64,000 nt of DNA from Verrucomicrobiia bacterium (GCA_022072455.1 JAJVHY010000024.1:62001-126000); one strand, 5' to 3'. Numbered from the stretch's first letter, positions 8,890 through 18,445 are shown. The notes: a model not told the origin generated them from the letters alone. Numbers and translations: made by a program.

Positions 8890-10047
8890 ATGTCATCACC
8901 AGTGCTACGTCGAATCGTTGTGTTTTGCCTGCCGGGGATTGGCGACGCCATTCTCTTTACCCCTGCCTTGACCCTGTTGCGGCAGGCGTATCCCAGCGCG
9001 CACATCGCGGTTATCACAATGTTTCACGGCACCGCCGAAATTCTCGCCGCGAATCCTGATCTCGATGAAGTGCATCATTTCGATTTTTTCAACTCCTCTG
9101 CCTGGGCCAGTCTCCGCTACCTCCGGCAACTGCGACGCGACCGGTATGACTTGAGTCTCATGTGTTTTCCCTCGAACCGGTTTGAATACAACTGCGTCAA
9201 CCGCTTCGTCGGCCGCCGCTGGCGGGCCGCCCACCGATACCACCGGCACAGTTGGCGCAACGGCTGGTTCCTCAACAATATCGTCGTCCGCGAATCCGGC
9301 GCCATTCACAACGTCACGGAAAATCTCCGCCTCCTCCGCGCCATCATCGCGCGCGTTGGCAGCGAGATTCCGGCGGCTGACTTGCCGGTCGATGCGGAGT
9401 TGACACTCAAGATCCGGGTGCCGCCGGACGATGCCCGGTATGCGGACGAATTTCTGACCGGTCATCGGGTGGCGCGGGCGGATTTGTTGTTTGGATTTCA
9501 CACCTACAGCAGCACGTTCAAAAACATGCACCGCAAGTGCTGGGACCGGCAAAACTTCGCGGACTTGATCGCGCAACTGCACTCCCGGTATCCGGGCGCG
9601 CGCTTCCTCTTATTCTCCGGTCCGCACGATGAAGAAGTGACGAAGTTCATCATCGCGCGCGTGGACGGGCGCGTCATTCCGGTCCGCGAGACCAATCTGC
9701 GCCGTGCCGCGGCCATCATGCAACGCTGCCGGTTGTTTATCACCAATGATTCGGGACCGATGCATCTGGCGGCGGCATTGCGGGTGCCGGTCGTGGCGTT
9801 GTTCGGGCCGACGGACGCTCGGCGGTTGCACCCGTGGAGCCAGGTTTACACGGTGGTGCGGCGGGATTTACCATGCAGTCCCTGTTTCCAATATTCACCG
9901 GCACCACTGAGTTGCCCCGCCAATCTCGACTACGCCTGTATGCGTGAAATCACCCAGGCCGAAGTCCAGCAGGCCGTCGCGAATTTGCTGGCGCAGACTT
10001 CCCCCTTGAATACCGGTCCGGGACAACCGATATATCCAACAGCATGA
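8890..10047 (+). CDS. Glycosyltransferase family 9 (heptosyltransferase-like)
   Basis: 385 residues. GT9 enzymes add heptose or related sugars to the LPS core at the cytoplasmic face of the inner membrane. The N-terminal Rossmann fold starts with RRIVVFCLPGIGDAILFTP, the usual GxGD loop; the second domain has the donor-site stretch FITNDSGPMHLAAAL and VVALFGPTD. A cysteine-rich tail (CSPCFQYSP, CMREI) matches heptosyltransferase C-termini. The start at 8890 (MSSPVLRR) puts the Rossmann strand at the N-terminus as expected; an upstream in-frame start at 8833 would add 19 residues. It overlaps the radical SAM gene by four bases (ATGA). The exact sugar transferred is unknown. Confidence 0.88.
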   Translation: MSSPVLRRIVVFCLPGIGDAILFTPALTLLRQAYPSAHIAVITMFHGTAEILAANPDLDEVHHFDFFNSSAWASLRYLRQLRRDRYDLSLMCFPSNRFEYNCVNRFVGRRWRAAHRYHRHSWRNGWFLNNIVVRESGAIHNVTENLRLLRAIIARVGSEIPAADLPVDAELTLKIRVPPDDARYADEFLTGHRVARADLLFGFHTYSSTFKNMHRKCWDRQNFADLIAQLHSRYPGARFLLFSGPHDEEVTKFIIARVDGRVIPVRETNLRRAAAIMQRCRLFITNDSGPMHLAAALRVPVVALFGPTDARRLHPWSQVYTVVRRDLPCSPCFQYSPAPLSCPANLDYACMREITQAEVQQAVANLLAQTSPLNTGPGQPIYPTA

Positions 10048-11219
10048 ACTCGGTCGCCGGTATCCTTCACGAAGCGGGACGCGTCTTTAACAAGACCGAC
10101 CTCGACAGCCTGATTCTCTTCGTCACCAACGCCTGCAATCTGAGCTGCGGTTTCTGCTGTTATGCTGACAACCTCAATCAGACGAAAGACATCCCGTTCG
10201 ATGGCCTGCTGAAGTTGAGCGCCACGATGCCGAAGTTTCGCGCGCTGCTCATCTCGGGCGGTGAGCCGTTCATTCGTCCGAAGCTCGACGAGATCATGCT
10301 CGCGTTTGCCCGCAACAACGATATCCATACCATCTACATCCCCACGAACGGTTGGTACCTCGACCGCACGGCCGCGATGTGCAAATCGTTCCTCGAACAG
10401 AACCGCGAGGTGATGCTGACGTTGAGTTTCTCTGTGGACGGCTTGGAAAAGACGCACGACGCCATTCGTTCCAAGGGCAAACCTGGCACCTTCGCGAATC
10501 TCTGCAAGACCATCGAATTTCTCTCCCCGTGGCGCGAACAATATCCCAACCTCCGGCTCCGCGTGAACAGCGTCGTCACGCCCGACAACATCGGCGAAAT
10601 CCCGGCCACGATTGATTTCTTTCACAACCGGTACACCCTCGACGAGCACGCGCTGGAAATCGTTCGCGACCTCAGTTGGCTCGGTGCGCATCATGATTCC
10701 GCCGAGCGGAAAAGCATCGCCGACCGGTATCTCGAACTGGTGGACTACGCCTACGATCTCTATTACGCCCGCAACTCCGCACCCCGCCGCAGCGTTATCA
10801 ATCGTATCCCGGAAAGCATCGGCAACATGCTGCTCTACGCCCACAGCCGGGCGATGGCTGAAATCAAACGGGACCGTATCAAAGGCCAGCTCTGGCCCAT
10901 GCCCTGCACGGCCGGCAAAAAGATTCTCGTCGTCAGTGGCTCCGGCAGCCTGCGCGCCTGCGAACATCGCGGCGAAGTCATTGACCTCCGCAAATTCGAA
11001 TTTGATTTCCAGAAAGCCATGGCGACCGGCTTGATGGAAAAAGAATGCGCCGCCATCGCACACGACCGGTGCGACTGCATCCACGGCTGCTTCGTCGGCA
11101 ACAGCCTGCAACATTCGCCCAAAGCGATCCTCACCAAAGTCCTCCCCAAAGCGGTCCATCATCTGTCGGACGACCGGAAGCCCGTCGTTTCACCCAACCC
11201 GCGTCCCGTACCGGCATGA
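10044..11219 (+). CDS. Radical SAM protein with cysteine-rich C-terminus
   Basis: 391 residues. The [4Fe-4S] binding motif CNLSCGFC (Cx3Cx2C) lies near residue 32 in a normal radical SAM N-terminus (LILFVTNACNLSCGFCCYAD), followed by LISGGEPFIRP, which contacts S-adenosylmethionine. The C-terminus has a SPASM-like set of cysteines (CTAGKK, CEHRGE, CAAIAHDRCDCIHGC) that could hold an auxiliary cluster. The substrate cannot be read from the sequence. It sits between two glycosyltransferase genes with ATGA overlaps on both sides, so a role in modifying a sugar or lipid during surface glycan assembly is a reasonable inference; peptide modification is the alternative. Confidence 0.85.
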   Translation: MNSVAGILHEAGRVFNKTDLDSLILFVTNACNLSCGFCCYADNLNQTKDIPFDGLLKLSATMPKFRALLISGGEPFIRPKLDEIMLAFARNNDIHTIYIPTNGWYLDRTAAMCKSFLEQNREVMLTLSFSVDGLEKTHDAIRSKGKPGTFANLCKTIEFLSPWREQYPNLRLRVNSVVTPDNIGEIPATIDFFHNRYTLDEHALEIVRDLSWLGAHHDSAERKSIADRYLELVDYAYDLYYARNSAPRRSVINRIPESIGNMLLYAHSRAMAEIKRDRIKGQLWPMPCTAGKKILVVSGSGSLRACEHRGEVIDLRKFEFDFQKAMATGLMEKECAAIAHDRCDCIHGCFVGNSLQHSPKAILTKVLPKAVHHLSDDRKPVVSPNPRPVPA

Positions 11220-12265
11220 AGCGCCGGCTGGTCTGCTTCTCGGCGTACTCGGCCAATCTCCGCGCAACCGCTTTCACACGTTTCCTGCGCGCCGCCGGTT
11301 ACGAGATTATCGAACCCAACCCGCACGGCCCGCCCGGCTCGATCCTCGAACTCGCCCTGACACTGCTCCCAAACTGCTGGCTGGCGTTGACCGTACGCGC
11401 CGACCTTGCGGCTGGTTTCAAACCCCATCCGAACGTCACACTTCCGTTGCTCATCTGTAAATGGCGCGGCATCGCGACGTGGATTGACGTGGACGACCTC
11501 GACCACGCCTACCGGGAAGGGTGGATTTCCCGGCTCGTTGAGTGGCTCCAACGCCCGTTTCCCCGGCAATTCACCATCATCAGCTACCACAACCAACTCC
11601 TGCGTGATTATCTGATCAACCAGATGCGCTGCGCTCCCGAGCGGCTTGTCCGCATCCAGCAGGGCGTGGACTACGCATTCTTCAACCGTCCCGCCACTCC
11701 CGCCGCCGTTACCGGCGAACGCATCGCGCTCTATGCCGCGCACCTCAACGTCGCCTGTGACCTCGACCCGGTTCTCCAAGCCTGGAAATTAGTTACCACG
11801 AAAATTCCCGGCGCCGTCCTCCTCATCATCGGCGGTGGACCGTTGCTCGGACATTTTCAGAAAATGGTCGCCGATCTGGGGCTAGCGGGCCAGGTGCAAT
11901 TTACCGGCGAAGTGCTGCACGCCGACGTGCCCCGGTATTTTGCCCGTGGCGAACTCGCGTTGCTCTACATGACCAACCGGTTGGTCAACAAGTACCGGTG
12001 TTCGCTCAAACTCCGCGAATACTTCGCTGCCGGACTCAAGGTCGTCTGCAATGACTGTGGTGAATTGCCGGAATACGCCCACCTGACTTACCAAACGTCC
12101 AGTGACGTGACCGAATTTGCCGGGATGATTGTGCGGATCTTCAGTGGCCACGACGATTGCCGGCAACACAAGGCCCGGCAGTTCGCCGCCGAACAACTGG
12201 ATTGGCCGCGCCTCATCTCCGCCGCAGCCGTCGAGCTTGAACGCCGGCAACAAAAAACCCGGTAA
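11216..12265 (+). CDS. Glycosyltransferase, GT-B fold
   Basis: 349 residues. It has the two-domain GT-B layout: an N-terminal region starting MKRRLVCFSAYSANLRATAF, and a C-terminal GT1/GT4-like domain with LLIIGGGPLLGHFQ, QVQFTGEV and a donor-site region near KYRCSLKLREYFAAGLKVV, where the acidic EYFAAG segment corresponds to the EAMAxG motif of GT4 enzymes. Donor and acceptor are unknown. It is the last gene of the GT9-radical SAM-GT set, overlaps the preceding gene by four bases, and ends inside the terminator hairpin at 12253-12290. Confidence 0.8.
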   Translation: MKRRLVCFSAYSANLRATAFTRFLRAAGYEIIEPNPHGPPGSILELALTLLPNCWLALTVRADLAAGFKPHPNVTLPLLICKWRGIATWIDVDDLDHAYREGWISRLVEWLQRPFPRQFTIISYHNQLLRDYLINQMRCAPERLVRIQQGVDYAFFNRPATPAAVTGERIALYAAHLNVACDLDPVLQAWKLVTTKIPGAVLLIIGGGPLLGHFQKMVADLGLAGQVQFTGEVLHADVPRYFARGELALLYMTNRLVNKYRCSLKLREYFAAGLKVVCNDCGELPEYAHLTYQTSSDVTEFAGMIVRIFSGHDDCRQHKARQFAAEQLDWPRLISAAAVELERRQQKTR

Positions 12266-12290
12266 GCCACAGTCGGCATACCGGGTTTTT
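12253..12290. terminator. Bidirectional intrinsic terminator between convergent genes
   Basis: Near-perfect inverted repeat: AAAAACCCGGTA at 12253-12264 pairs with TACCGGGTTTTT at 12279-12290 around a 14-base loop. A-tracts and T-tracts flank the GC stem on both strands, so it can act for the plus-strand glycosyltransferase operon (whose stop lies in the left arm) and the minus-strand glycogen phosphorylase gene ending at 12305. Confidence 0.8.
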
Positions 12291-12304
12291 GGGAGTTTTT
12301 TCGC

Positions 12305-14503
12305 TTACCAAGTCTGTTCGGGCGGCGCAGCCACCACACCCGATCGTTTCGCCGCCGGTAAGTAGGCGGCTTCGGCGTAGTCACGAACCATCCGTGCGGT
12401 GCTGAAACGGGGGACGACGGTGGCCATCGAAGCCTTCATCAGTTTGATCCAGTCGCGCGGGAGACCGTCGGCGTCGCGCTTGTAGTAGGCCGGCGCGATT
12501 TTGTTTTCCATGAGACTGTAGAGCGATTCGCTGTCGTGCGCGTCTTGGGCGTCGGGGTTGTCGAGTTCTTTGCCTTCGCCGATCGTCCAGCCGGCCTCGG
12601 GGTTGGTGACTTCGCACCACCAGCCGTCGGCAATGGAGAAGTTGATGCCGCCGTTGATGGGCGCTTTCATGCCGGAGGTGCCGCTGGCTTCATGGGGGCG
12701 GCGCGGATTGTTCAGCCAGACGTCCACGCCTTGGACGAGCATCCGCGCGACGCGCATGTTGTAATTTTCGATGAAGACGATGTGACCGCGCAGGTCACTG
12801 TGCCGCGAAACCTCAAAGATGCGGCGGATGAGTTCTTGGCCGGGTTTGTCGGCGGGATGCGCTTTGCCGGCAAAGACCATCTGGATCGGCCGTTCGACGT
12901 TTTTCAAGATGCGGCGGAGCCGGTCGAAGTCGCGGAAGAGGAGGTCGGCACGTTTATAGGTGGCAAACCGGCGGGCAAAGCCGATGGTCAGCCACTCGGG
13001 ATTGAGGAGTTCTTCGAGTTCCCGGAGTTCGTCGGGCGAGTTGCCATGCCGGGCGAGTTGACTGCGGACGCGGCTGCGGGTGAACCGGATGAGGTTTTCT
13101 TTCTGCATCTGGTGGACTTCCCAGAGTTCTTTGTCCGGGATGTTGGCGGTGCCGCGTTTCCAGAACAGCTCGTCCATCAAATTGTCGCGCCAGGCCGGCG
13201 TCAGATATTTGTCGAGCACGTCGCTCATTTGGAAACCGAGCCAGGTTTGGGTGTGGACGCCGTTGGTGATGGCTTTGACAGGGTGCTCGTTGGGTTTGAC
13301 GTTTTTGAAGACGTGCCGCCACATGTCGTTGCTGACTTGGCCGTGGAGTTGGCTGACGCCGTTGCAGTAGCTCGAGAGGTTCAGCGCGAGGATGGTCATG
13401 CTGAACGGATGGTGATTCTCGCCTGCCGCCGGCATGCCGAGGTCGATGAGTTGCTCCATCGTGACGCCGGATTTTTCGCAGTAGTCAGCGAAGTATTTAC
13501 GGATGAGATACGTGTCGAATGCTTCGTTGCCGGCGGGTACGGGAGTGTGCGTGGTGAAGACCGAACTCTTCGCGACTTCTTTGCAGGCGTCGGCAAAACT
13601 CAGGCCGGTCTTGAGGTATCCGCGGATGCGTTCGAGGGTGAGGAACGCGCAGTGGCCTTCGTTCATGTGCCAGCAGGAGGGTTCGATGCCGAGGGCTTTG
13701 AGGACGCGAACCCCGCCCATGCCGATGACGATTTCCTGACAGATCCGCATTTCGCGGCCGCTGACGTAGAGCTGGCCGGTAATCGGACGATCGGCCGGTT
13801 CGTTCTTCGGGTTGTCGGTGTCGAGCAGCAAGACCGGCACGCGGCCAACTTGGGCGAGCCAGACGCGGATGTAAATCTGCCGCCCCGGAAAGGGGAGGCT
13901 GACGACGAGTTGCCGGCCATCGTCGCCGAGGAGTGGGAGAATGGGCAGGCGGGCGAAGTCGTATGAGGGATAGAAATGCTGTTGCCGGCCATCTGGTTCG
14001 ACTTCCTGTTCGAAGTAGCCGTTCTTGTAGAGGGGGCCGATGCCGATGAACGGGAGGCCGAGGTCGCTGGCGGATTTGCAGTGGTCGCCGGAGAGGATGC
14101 CGAGACCACCGGAGTAGGTGCGAAGACTTTCGTGAAAGCCAAATTCGGTGGAGAAATACGCAAAGGGGCCGCCGGCATACTCGGGATGATTCTTGGCGAA
14201 CCATGCGGTGCCAGTAGACTTCAGGTACGTGTCGAACTCGCGCAGCACTGATTTGTACATCGTGAGAAACACGTCGTCTTCAAGCAGCGTTTCCCAGTGG
14301 TGTGGTTCGATGTTGATGAGAAGTTCGACCGGGTTGCGGTAGATCGCCCAGAGGCCGGGCTGGATGTGTGCGAACATCCGTCGGGCTTGGGGATTCCACG
14401 ACCACCAGAGGTTGTAGGCGAGGTCGCGCAGGCGAGCGACTTCGGTGGGGAGCTCGATATCGGCGAGCGGCGCAGAACGGAATTTCAAAAGATTTTTGTC
14501 CAT
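12305..14503 (-). CDS. glgP: Alpha-glucan (glycogen) phosphorylase, GT35
   Basis: 732 residues. The enzyme releases glucose 1-phosphate from alpha-1,4-glucans using pyridoxal phosphate. The cofactor lysine lies in EASGTSGMKAPINGG near the C-terminus, just after WLNNPRRPHE. The N-terminal part (ELPTEVARLRDLAYNLWWSWNPQA) and length fit the shorter TIGR02094-type bacterial and archaeal subgroup rather than E. coli GlgP (about 815 residues). The start at 14503 (MDKNLLKF) is the only one giving a family-like N-terminus, although the frame is open to 14656. It follows ispH by 28 bases on the same strand and ends at the shared terminator. Confidence 0.92.
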   Translation of the reverse strand: MDKNLLKFRSAPLADIELPTEVARLRDLAYNLWWSWNPQARRMFAHIQPGLWAIYRNPVELLINIEPHHWETLLEDDVFLTMYKSVLREFDTYLKSTGTAWFAKNHPEYAGGPFAYFSTEFGFHESLRTYSGGLGILSGDHCKSASDLGLPFIGIGPLYKNGYFEQEVEPDGRQQHFYPSYDFARLPILPLLGDDGRQLVVSLPFPGRQIYIRVWLAQVGRVPVLLLDTDNPKNEPADRPITGQLYVSGREMRICQEIVIGMGGVRVLKALGIEPSCWHMNEGHCAFLTLERIRGYLKTGLSFADACKEVAKSSVFTTHTPVPAGNEAFDTYLIRKYFADYCEKSGVTMEQLIDLGMPAAGENHHPFSMTILALNLSSYCNGVSQLHGQVSNDMWRHVFKNVKPNEHPVKAITNGVHTQTWLGFQMSDVLDKYLTPAWRDNLMDELFWKRGTANIPDKELWEVHQMQKENLIRFTRSRVRSQLARHGNSPDELRELEELLNPEWLTIGFARRFATYKRADLLFRDFDRLRRILKNVERPIQMVFAGKAHPADKPGQELIRRIFEVSRHSDLRGHIVFIENYNMRVARMLVQGVDVWLNNPRRPHEASGTSGMKAPINGGINFSIADGWWCEVTNPEAGWTIGEGKELDNPDAQDAHDSESLYSLMENKIAPAYYKRDADGLPRDWIKLMKASMATVVPRFSTARMVRDYAEAAYLPAAKRSGVVAAPPEQTW

Positions 14504-14531
14504 AATGAATCCTGAAGAAGGGTCTGGCCGC

Positions 14532-15767
14532 TCAGCTGGCGGCGGCCATGACCAATTCGTCCACGTTGACGCCGCGCAACTCGAAGAGTCGACGCACGGT
14601 ATCGTCAATGATGTTGTTCGGGCAGGAGGCACCGGCCGTGATGCCGATGTAGACATTGCCCCGCGGCAGCCAGTTCTCGGTGAGAACTTCCTCCTGCTGG
14701 TGCAGGTTGAAGTGCAAAATCGCGTTGTCGGAGAGAATCTTCGACTTGTTGCGGATGAAATAGCAGGGAACTTTCTCCGCGCTCATTTCCGCGAGATGAG
14801 TCGTGTTGCTGGAGTTGTAGCCGCCGACGACGAGCATGAGATCAAGCGGCTCGTGGAGCAGGGTGATGAGCGCGTCCTGCCGTTCCTGCGTTGCCCCGCA
14901 AATCGTGTCGAACATCCGGTAATGCTGATCAATCGTTTCGGCGCCGAATCGGTCCACCATCGCTTGCCGGAGGCGGCGCTGGATTTCTTCGGTCTCGCTC
15001 CGGAGCATCGTGGTTTGATTGGCGACACCGATGGATAGCAGGTCTCGGTCGGGGTCGAAATCCGGAGAGTGCGCGCCATCGAACTTTTTCAGGAACGCCG
15101 CCTTGTCGCCGCCCTTGCGGATGTAATCGCAGACATAATCGGTCTCCGCGAGGTTGAGGACGACGAGGTAATGGCTGTCATGCGTGGAAGTGGCTCGCGA
15201 ACTCGTCGCCTTGGTTTCCTCGTGCAGTGCCTTACCGTGGATGATCGAAGTGAATTTTTCTTTGGCGTTTTGTGTGACGCGTTTCCAAACGCTCATCACA
15301 TCGCCGCATGTGGTATCCACCAACTGACAGCCCTTGGCCTTAAGTTTCTCCATGACCTTCATTTCCGCGCCAAAGGCCGGGATGATGACCACATCGTTTT
15401 CCTTCAACTGCTCGACGTCCGCACTCTTGTTTGGCCCGGACAGAAACTTGATGCCCATCGCGATCAACTGCTCGTTGACCTCGGGGTTGTGAATGATCTC
15501 GCCGAGAATATAGATCGGCTGATTTGGAAACACCTTGCGCGCCGCATACGCCAAATCAATCGCGCGCTCGACGCCGTAGCAGAAACCGAATTCCTTCGCG
15601 AGTCGCACCTTTAACCCGCCGGCTTCGAGCGTGCCACCCCGTCCGCGGAGTTTCTCCACGATCTGACTTCGGTAATGCAGTTCCACCTGTTCCCGAACCG
15701 CTTCCATGATGTCGGGACGACGGAGGTTGACTCGTTGTGGTTTGGCGACTGGTGCGTCTGTGCTCAT
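14532..15767 (-). CDS. ispH: 4-hydroxy-3-methylbut-2-enyl diphosphate reductase, long form
   Basis: About 411 residues, last step of the MEP isoprenoid pathway, an iron-sulfur enzyme making IPP and DMAPP. Cluster cysteines are visible in EFGFCYGVERA (Cys63), TCGDVM and SCPNNII, and the catalytic histidines in EIIHNPEVN and related loops. The protein is about 100 residues longer than E. coli IspH and has segments (ALHEETKATSSRA, NLAETDYVCDYI, TTMLRSETEEIQ) typical of the plant and cyanobacterial type. Start 15767 (MSTDAP) or 15776 (MPDMST), the latter two bases after the upstream stop; no clear ribosome-binding site separates them. A second MEP gene, ispE, lies at 33465-34343. Confidence 0.92.
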   Translation of the reverse strand: MSTDAPVAKPQRVNLRRPDIMEAVREQVELHYRSQIVEKLRGRGGTLEAGGLKVRLAKEFGFCYGVERAIDLAYAARKVFPNQPIYILGEIIHNPEVNEQLIAMGIKFLSGPNKSADVEQLKENDVVIIPAFGAEMKVMEKLKAKGCQLVDTTCGDVMSVWKRVTQNAKEKFTSIIHGKALHEETKATSSRATSTHDSHYLVVLNLAETDYVCDYIRKGGDKAAFLKKFDGAHSPDFDPDRDLLSIGVANQTTMLRSETEEIQRRLRQAMVDRFGAETIDQHYRMFDTICGATQERQDALITLLHEPLDLMLVVGGYNSSNTTHLAEMSAEKVPCYFIRNKSKILSDNAILHFNLHQQEEVLTENWLPRGNVYIGITAGASCPNNIIDDTVRRLFELRGVNVDELVMAAAS

Positions 15768-15778
15768 ATCTGGCATTA

Positions 15779-16906
15779 TTACTGGAATACCGGTGGAGGC
15801 GGAAGCACGAAATCCCGGTACTGATTGGGGTCGCCCGGCTTGCCGGCTTCGGCAGCTTTGATGAGATTGAAGGTCTCGCGGGCCGTCACGTAATGCAGCT
15901 TGACCGGCAACTGCGCCAACGCCTCGTGCAATGTCCCGTCCAACACCGCCGCCATGTTTCGCTCCTGGCAACCGTGCGTGTGAACCTTCACAAAAACCCA
16001 ATCTGGTTTACCGGCAACACCAATGCGCTGCTTGAGCCACAAATGCGCCCGCTCGAGAGTTGCCGGCGAGTAACCAGCCACGTCGGCGTTCTCAATCTTG
16101 CGCCGCCGCCAGTTCAACGCCAACGGCCCCTGCACGATCAACAAATCGCCGGTGGCATGTCCACCCACGCGCACATCCACGCCGGTGTCATGCGACTTTG
16201 GCTTTAACGGATCGTCGGTCGCGTAGTAGATCGAATTGACCTTCCGAGTCTGCGTGTCGCTCGGCGCGCTCGGCAACGTGAAATCCGCATAGCAGCCGGT
16301 TTCCTTCAGGATGAGCAGCTCATTGTTGACGCCGCACCAATCACCATCGCGCCGGGAATTATCGAGACACCAGTTGCCGTGAATGAAGCCGTACCGGTCA
16401 TGCGAAAGAAATCCGTGCGATTTCAGTTTCACTTTGAAGTCGAGCAGACCGGCCCGCAAATTCTCCGCCGTGTCGTTGCGGTGATGGAGGTGAATCTCCA
16501 CTTCGCCAAAGCCTTGCCGGCAGAGTTTGGCGAGGTCGGCGAGAAACTCCGGCCGGTATTCCTCGGCAGGATAAAAGAACGAATGTTGCGGAGGTTTGCC
16601 GTCCACGTCGCGAAATCGGGCGAGTTTTGGATAGTTATCGAGCCAGTGCTTTACACGCGACTTGCCATCACCGCCATTCCACAGCGGCTCGTAGTGATCG
16701 CAGAAGCAGAAGAACAAATGCGTCAGCGAAACGAATTCGCCCCGCTTGCGCGAAGCGAGATAGCCGGGCAGCCATTGATGAATATTACGCAGCACGATTG
16801 GGCAGTTTGGCAGAAAACGTTTCGCAGGTAAAACGCTATTCCGTTTGGCGAGGCGAACTTGCGAGGGGGAATCTGGAGATTTGACGGCGGATTGGGAGCG
16901 ATGCAA
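15779..16906 (-). CDS. Hypothetical protein, polysaccharide-deacetylase-like
   Basis: Up to 375 residues. It looks like a cytoplasmic member of the glycoside hydrolase/deacetylase superfamily: the acidic-histidine stretch FCFCDHYEPLW near the N-terminus and the histidine-rich VEIHLHHRNDTAENL segment resemble metal-site motifs of NodB-like folds, and FIHGNWCLDNS and VFVKVHTHGC follow. These assignments are by eye and the substrate is unknown. The first codon as given is TTG; a GTG at 16795 (residue 38, followed by LRNIHQWLPGYL) is an attractive alternative because the preceding residues look non-conserved. It lies two to eleven bases upstream of ispH on the same strand. Confidence 0.65.
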   Translation of the reverse strand: MHRSQSAVKSPDSPSQVRLAKRNSVLPAKRFLPNCPIVLRNIHQWLPGYLASRKRGEFVSLTHLFFCFCDHYEPLWNGGDGKSRVKHWLDNYPKLARFRDVDGKPPQHSFFYPAEEYRPEFLADLAKLCRQGFGEVEIHLHHRNDTAENLRAGLLDFKVKLKSHGFLSHDRYGFIHGNWCLDNSRRDGDWCGVNNELLILKETGCYADFTLPSAPSDTQTRKVNSIYYATDDPLKPKSHDTGVDVRVGGHATGDLLIVQGPLALNWRRRKIENADVAGYSPATLERAHLWLKQRIGVAGKPDWVFVKVHTHGCQERNMAAVLDGTLHEALAQLPVKLHYVTARETFNLIKAAEAGKPGDPNQYRDFVLPPPPVFQ

Positions 16907-17313
16907 GACCGAGAGGGCGACGAGGACGGCGATTCGCTAACTGGTGACTTATCCAGCGGAGCAAGTCAGTAGAGGTGGACTCGTTTTCCGACACAGTGGC
17001 AGGCGCGTCGGCAATCTCGGACAAGTCGTCAGCGTGTTGTGCGCAGTTGAACGCGATAATCTATTCGGTCATTCGTTTCCCGCCGTGCGAGTTGCGTGGG
17101 CCGGGCGTACCGTCCACGGGTTTCGGCACCGGACTTGCAGGCGCATAATAGTGAAGTTGCCGGGCGCCGGTTACGCGGTCGGAATGGCTTTCCGACGGTA
17201 CAGTTCGAGTTTCTGCGCCGGTTTGGGATTCGATTCAGTTTCCGCTTTCAGCAGTATTTACAGTTTACAGAGTTGACCCCAATTATAGGATCATGGAACT
17301 ATGAGTTCAGAAT
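16907..17313. other. Intergenic region
   Basis: About 400 bases between divergent genes. No plausible gene is visible; the frames that stay open are short and basic. The right end carries a partial copy of the repeat that flanks the transposase gene further on (17268-17283). Confidence 0.4.
17268..17283 (+). repeat. Solo partial copy of transposase-flanking repeat
   Basis: CAGAGTTGACCCCAAT, identical over 16 bases to the core of the inverted repeats at 18371-18401 (complement, one mismatch) and 19321-19351. It lies 30 bases upstream of a secreted hypothetical gene. Confidence 0.65.
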
Positions 17314-18231
17314 ATGCGAATCTCACGAATTGACTTAGTAGCGCTGATTGGGTGTGGGTTGGCAATCAGCGCGAATGCAGCCACGGATGAGTCTGTATTC
17401 GCCGACCTAATCGCGCAGGTGAAATCGAATGAGAATGTTGCGTCAAGTGTCGTAATTGAAGGCTACTATACCCGCGTGCTTTACGACGAACGGGGAGGAG
17501 AGCAGAACCGGGAGGAATTGGACAGCTTTCGGTTTACCCGTGTGGGAGATGCGGTCAAATTGGAGACGCGTGGTTGGCTATCAATCGCAAGCCCTGATGG
17601 TGCCAAACCGTTGATGTCTCCAATTGACAGCGTGTTTTACTATTCGCGTGGATCAGCTGTACGAGCTGGCCCCGGTGCATCAAGGGGCCAAATCTGGCAG
17701 CGCTTATGTCCCTCACCGTTTCCGCTATTCACTGGAACTGGCATCCAATGCGTCTCGAGGAATGGCAAGTATCTATTGTTATCTTCTCTGCTTGAAGAAC
17801 ATGCACAACAGGGTAGGCTGCATTACCACACGGAAACTACCGATCCGGGGATTCTGGTGGTTGAGCTTAACGGGAAACCGGAGAACGGGGTTGCTGGCAA
17901 GGTAGTGTTCTGGCTTGACACCAAACGTGACTATCTAGTTCTAAAGCGAAAAGCCTACATGATTGGGGTCCCTAAACCGGGAGTGGAAACGTTGCTCGAG
18001 GCATTTGAGGCTTCGGCGAAACGGTTCGGTGACTATTGGTTCATTGAGAAGGGCCGCATCGTGCGGTGCCCAGAGCAACAGGACATTTGCGGTCGAAAAG
18101 AAGTTGAAGACTTGGTGATTACGAAATTCAGTGTTGTTCCGGCGCTGAAACAACAAGAACTTCAAGCGCCAGCAACAGATCCGGTCGTCTCCCCTGATAA
18201 CGGAGCCAAGTCGCCACGATCGAGGCCGTGA
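17314..18231 (+). CDS. Secreted hypothetical protein
   Basis: 305 residues. The N-terminus (MRISRIDLVALIGCGLAISANAA) is a Sec signal peptide with an ANA-A cleavage site; the mature part is predicted to be periplasmic or exported. I do not recognise a family. Codon use and the lower GC content differ from neighbouring housekeeping genes, and the gene sits in a patch with transposon repeats and remnants, suggesting acquisition. A second open frame overlaps the middle (17624-17905), leaving open an internal frameshift, but the main frame reads through and looks coherent at both ends (FYYSRG, VVFWLDTKRDYLVLKRK). Confidence 0.6.
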   Translation: MRISRIDLVALIGCGLAISANAATDESVFADLIAQVKSNENVASSVVIEGYYTRVLYDERGGEQNREELDSFRFTRVGDAVKLETRGWLSIASPDGAKPLMSPIDSVFYYSRGSAVRAGPGASRGQIWQRLCPSPFPLFTGTGIQCVSRNGKYLLLSSLLEEHAQQGRLHYHTETTDPGILVVELNGKPENGVAGKVVFWLDTKRDYLVLKRKAYMIGVPKPGVETLLEAFEASAKRFGDYWFIEKGRIVRCPEQQDICGRKEVEDLVITKFSVVPALKQQELQAPATDPVVSPDNGAKSPRSRP

Positions 18232-18370
18232 AATACAACTGTAGCAGCTTGCCTTGAATATGTCGGGTAGGCTCATGGTTATAAGTCGCGAGGGGGGAAA
18301 GCTGGACAGGCAAGCATTCCCGAGCTACTCGCACAGACACCGGTGACCATGGAAGCTGAAAGTTCACAAA

Positions 18371-18401
18371 GTCATCGGGGTCAACTCTGGACACTGGACA
18401 G
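18371..18401 (-). repeat. Left inverted repeat flanking the REP-type transposase
   Basis: 31 bases whose complement matches the right repeat at 19321-19351 at 29 of 31 positions (core CAGAGTTGACCCC). It lies 44 bases upstream of the transposase start. Such imperfect palindrome-related repeats are expected around REP-associated tyrosine transposase genes. Confidence 0.7.
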
Positions 18402-18445
18402 AATGAGGATTGACGCCGGGAAGTGGCGGCGGTAGGCTCGCCGAC

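Noticed and set aside
12536..13966. A 476-codon open frame on the plus strand
   Set aside because: It lies wholly antisense to glycogen phosphorylase, has arginine/valine/glycine-skewed composition typical of shadow frames in GC-rich DNA, and matches no motif.
17624..17905. A second open frame inside the secreted hypothetical gene
   Set aside because: The main frame is continuous from signal peptide to stop; the alternative has no start context or family.
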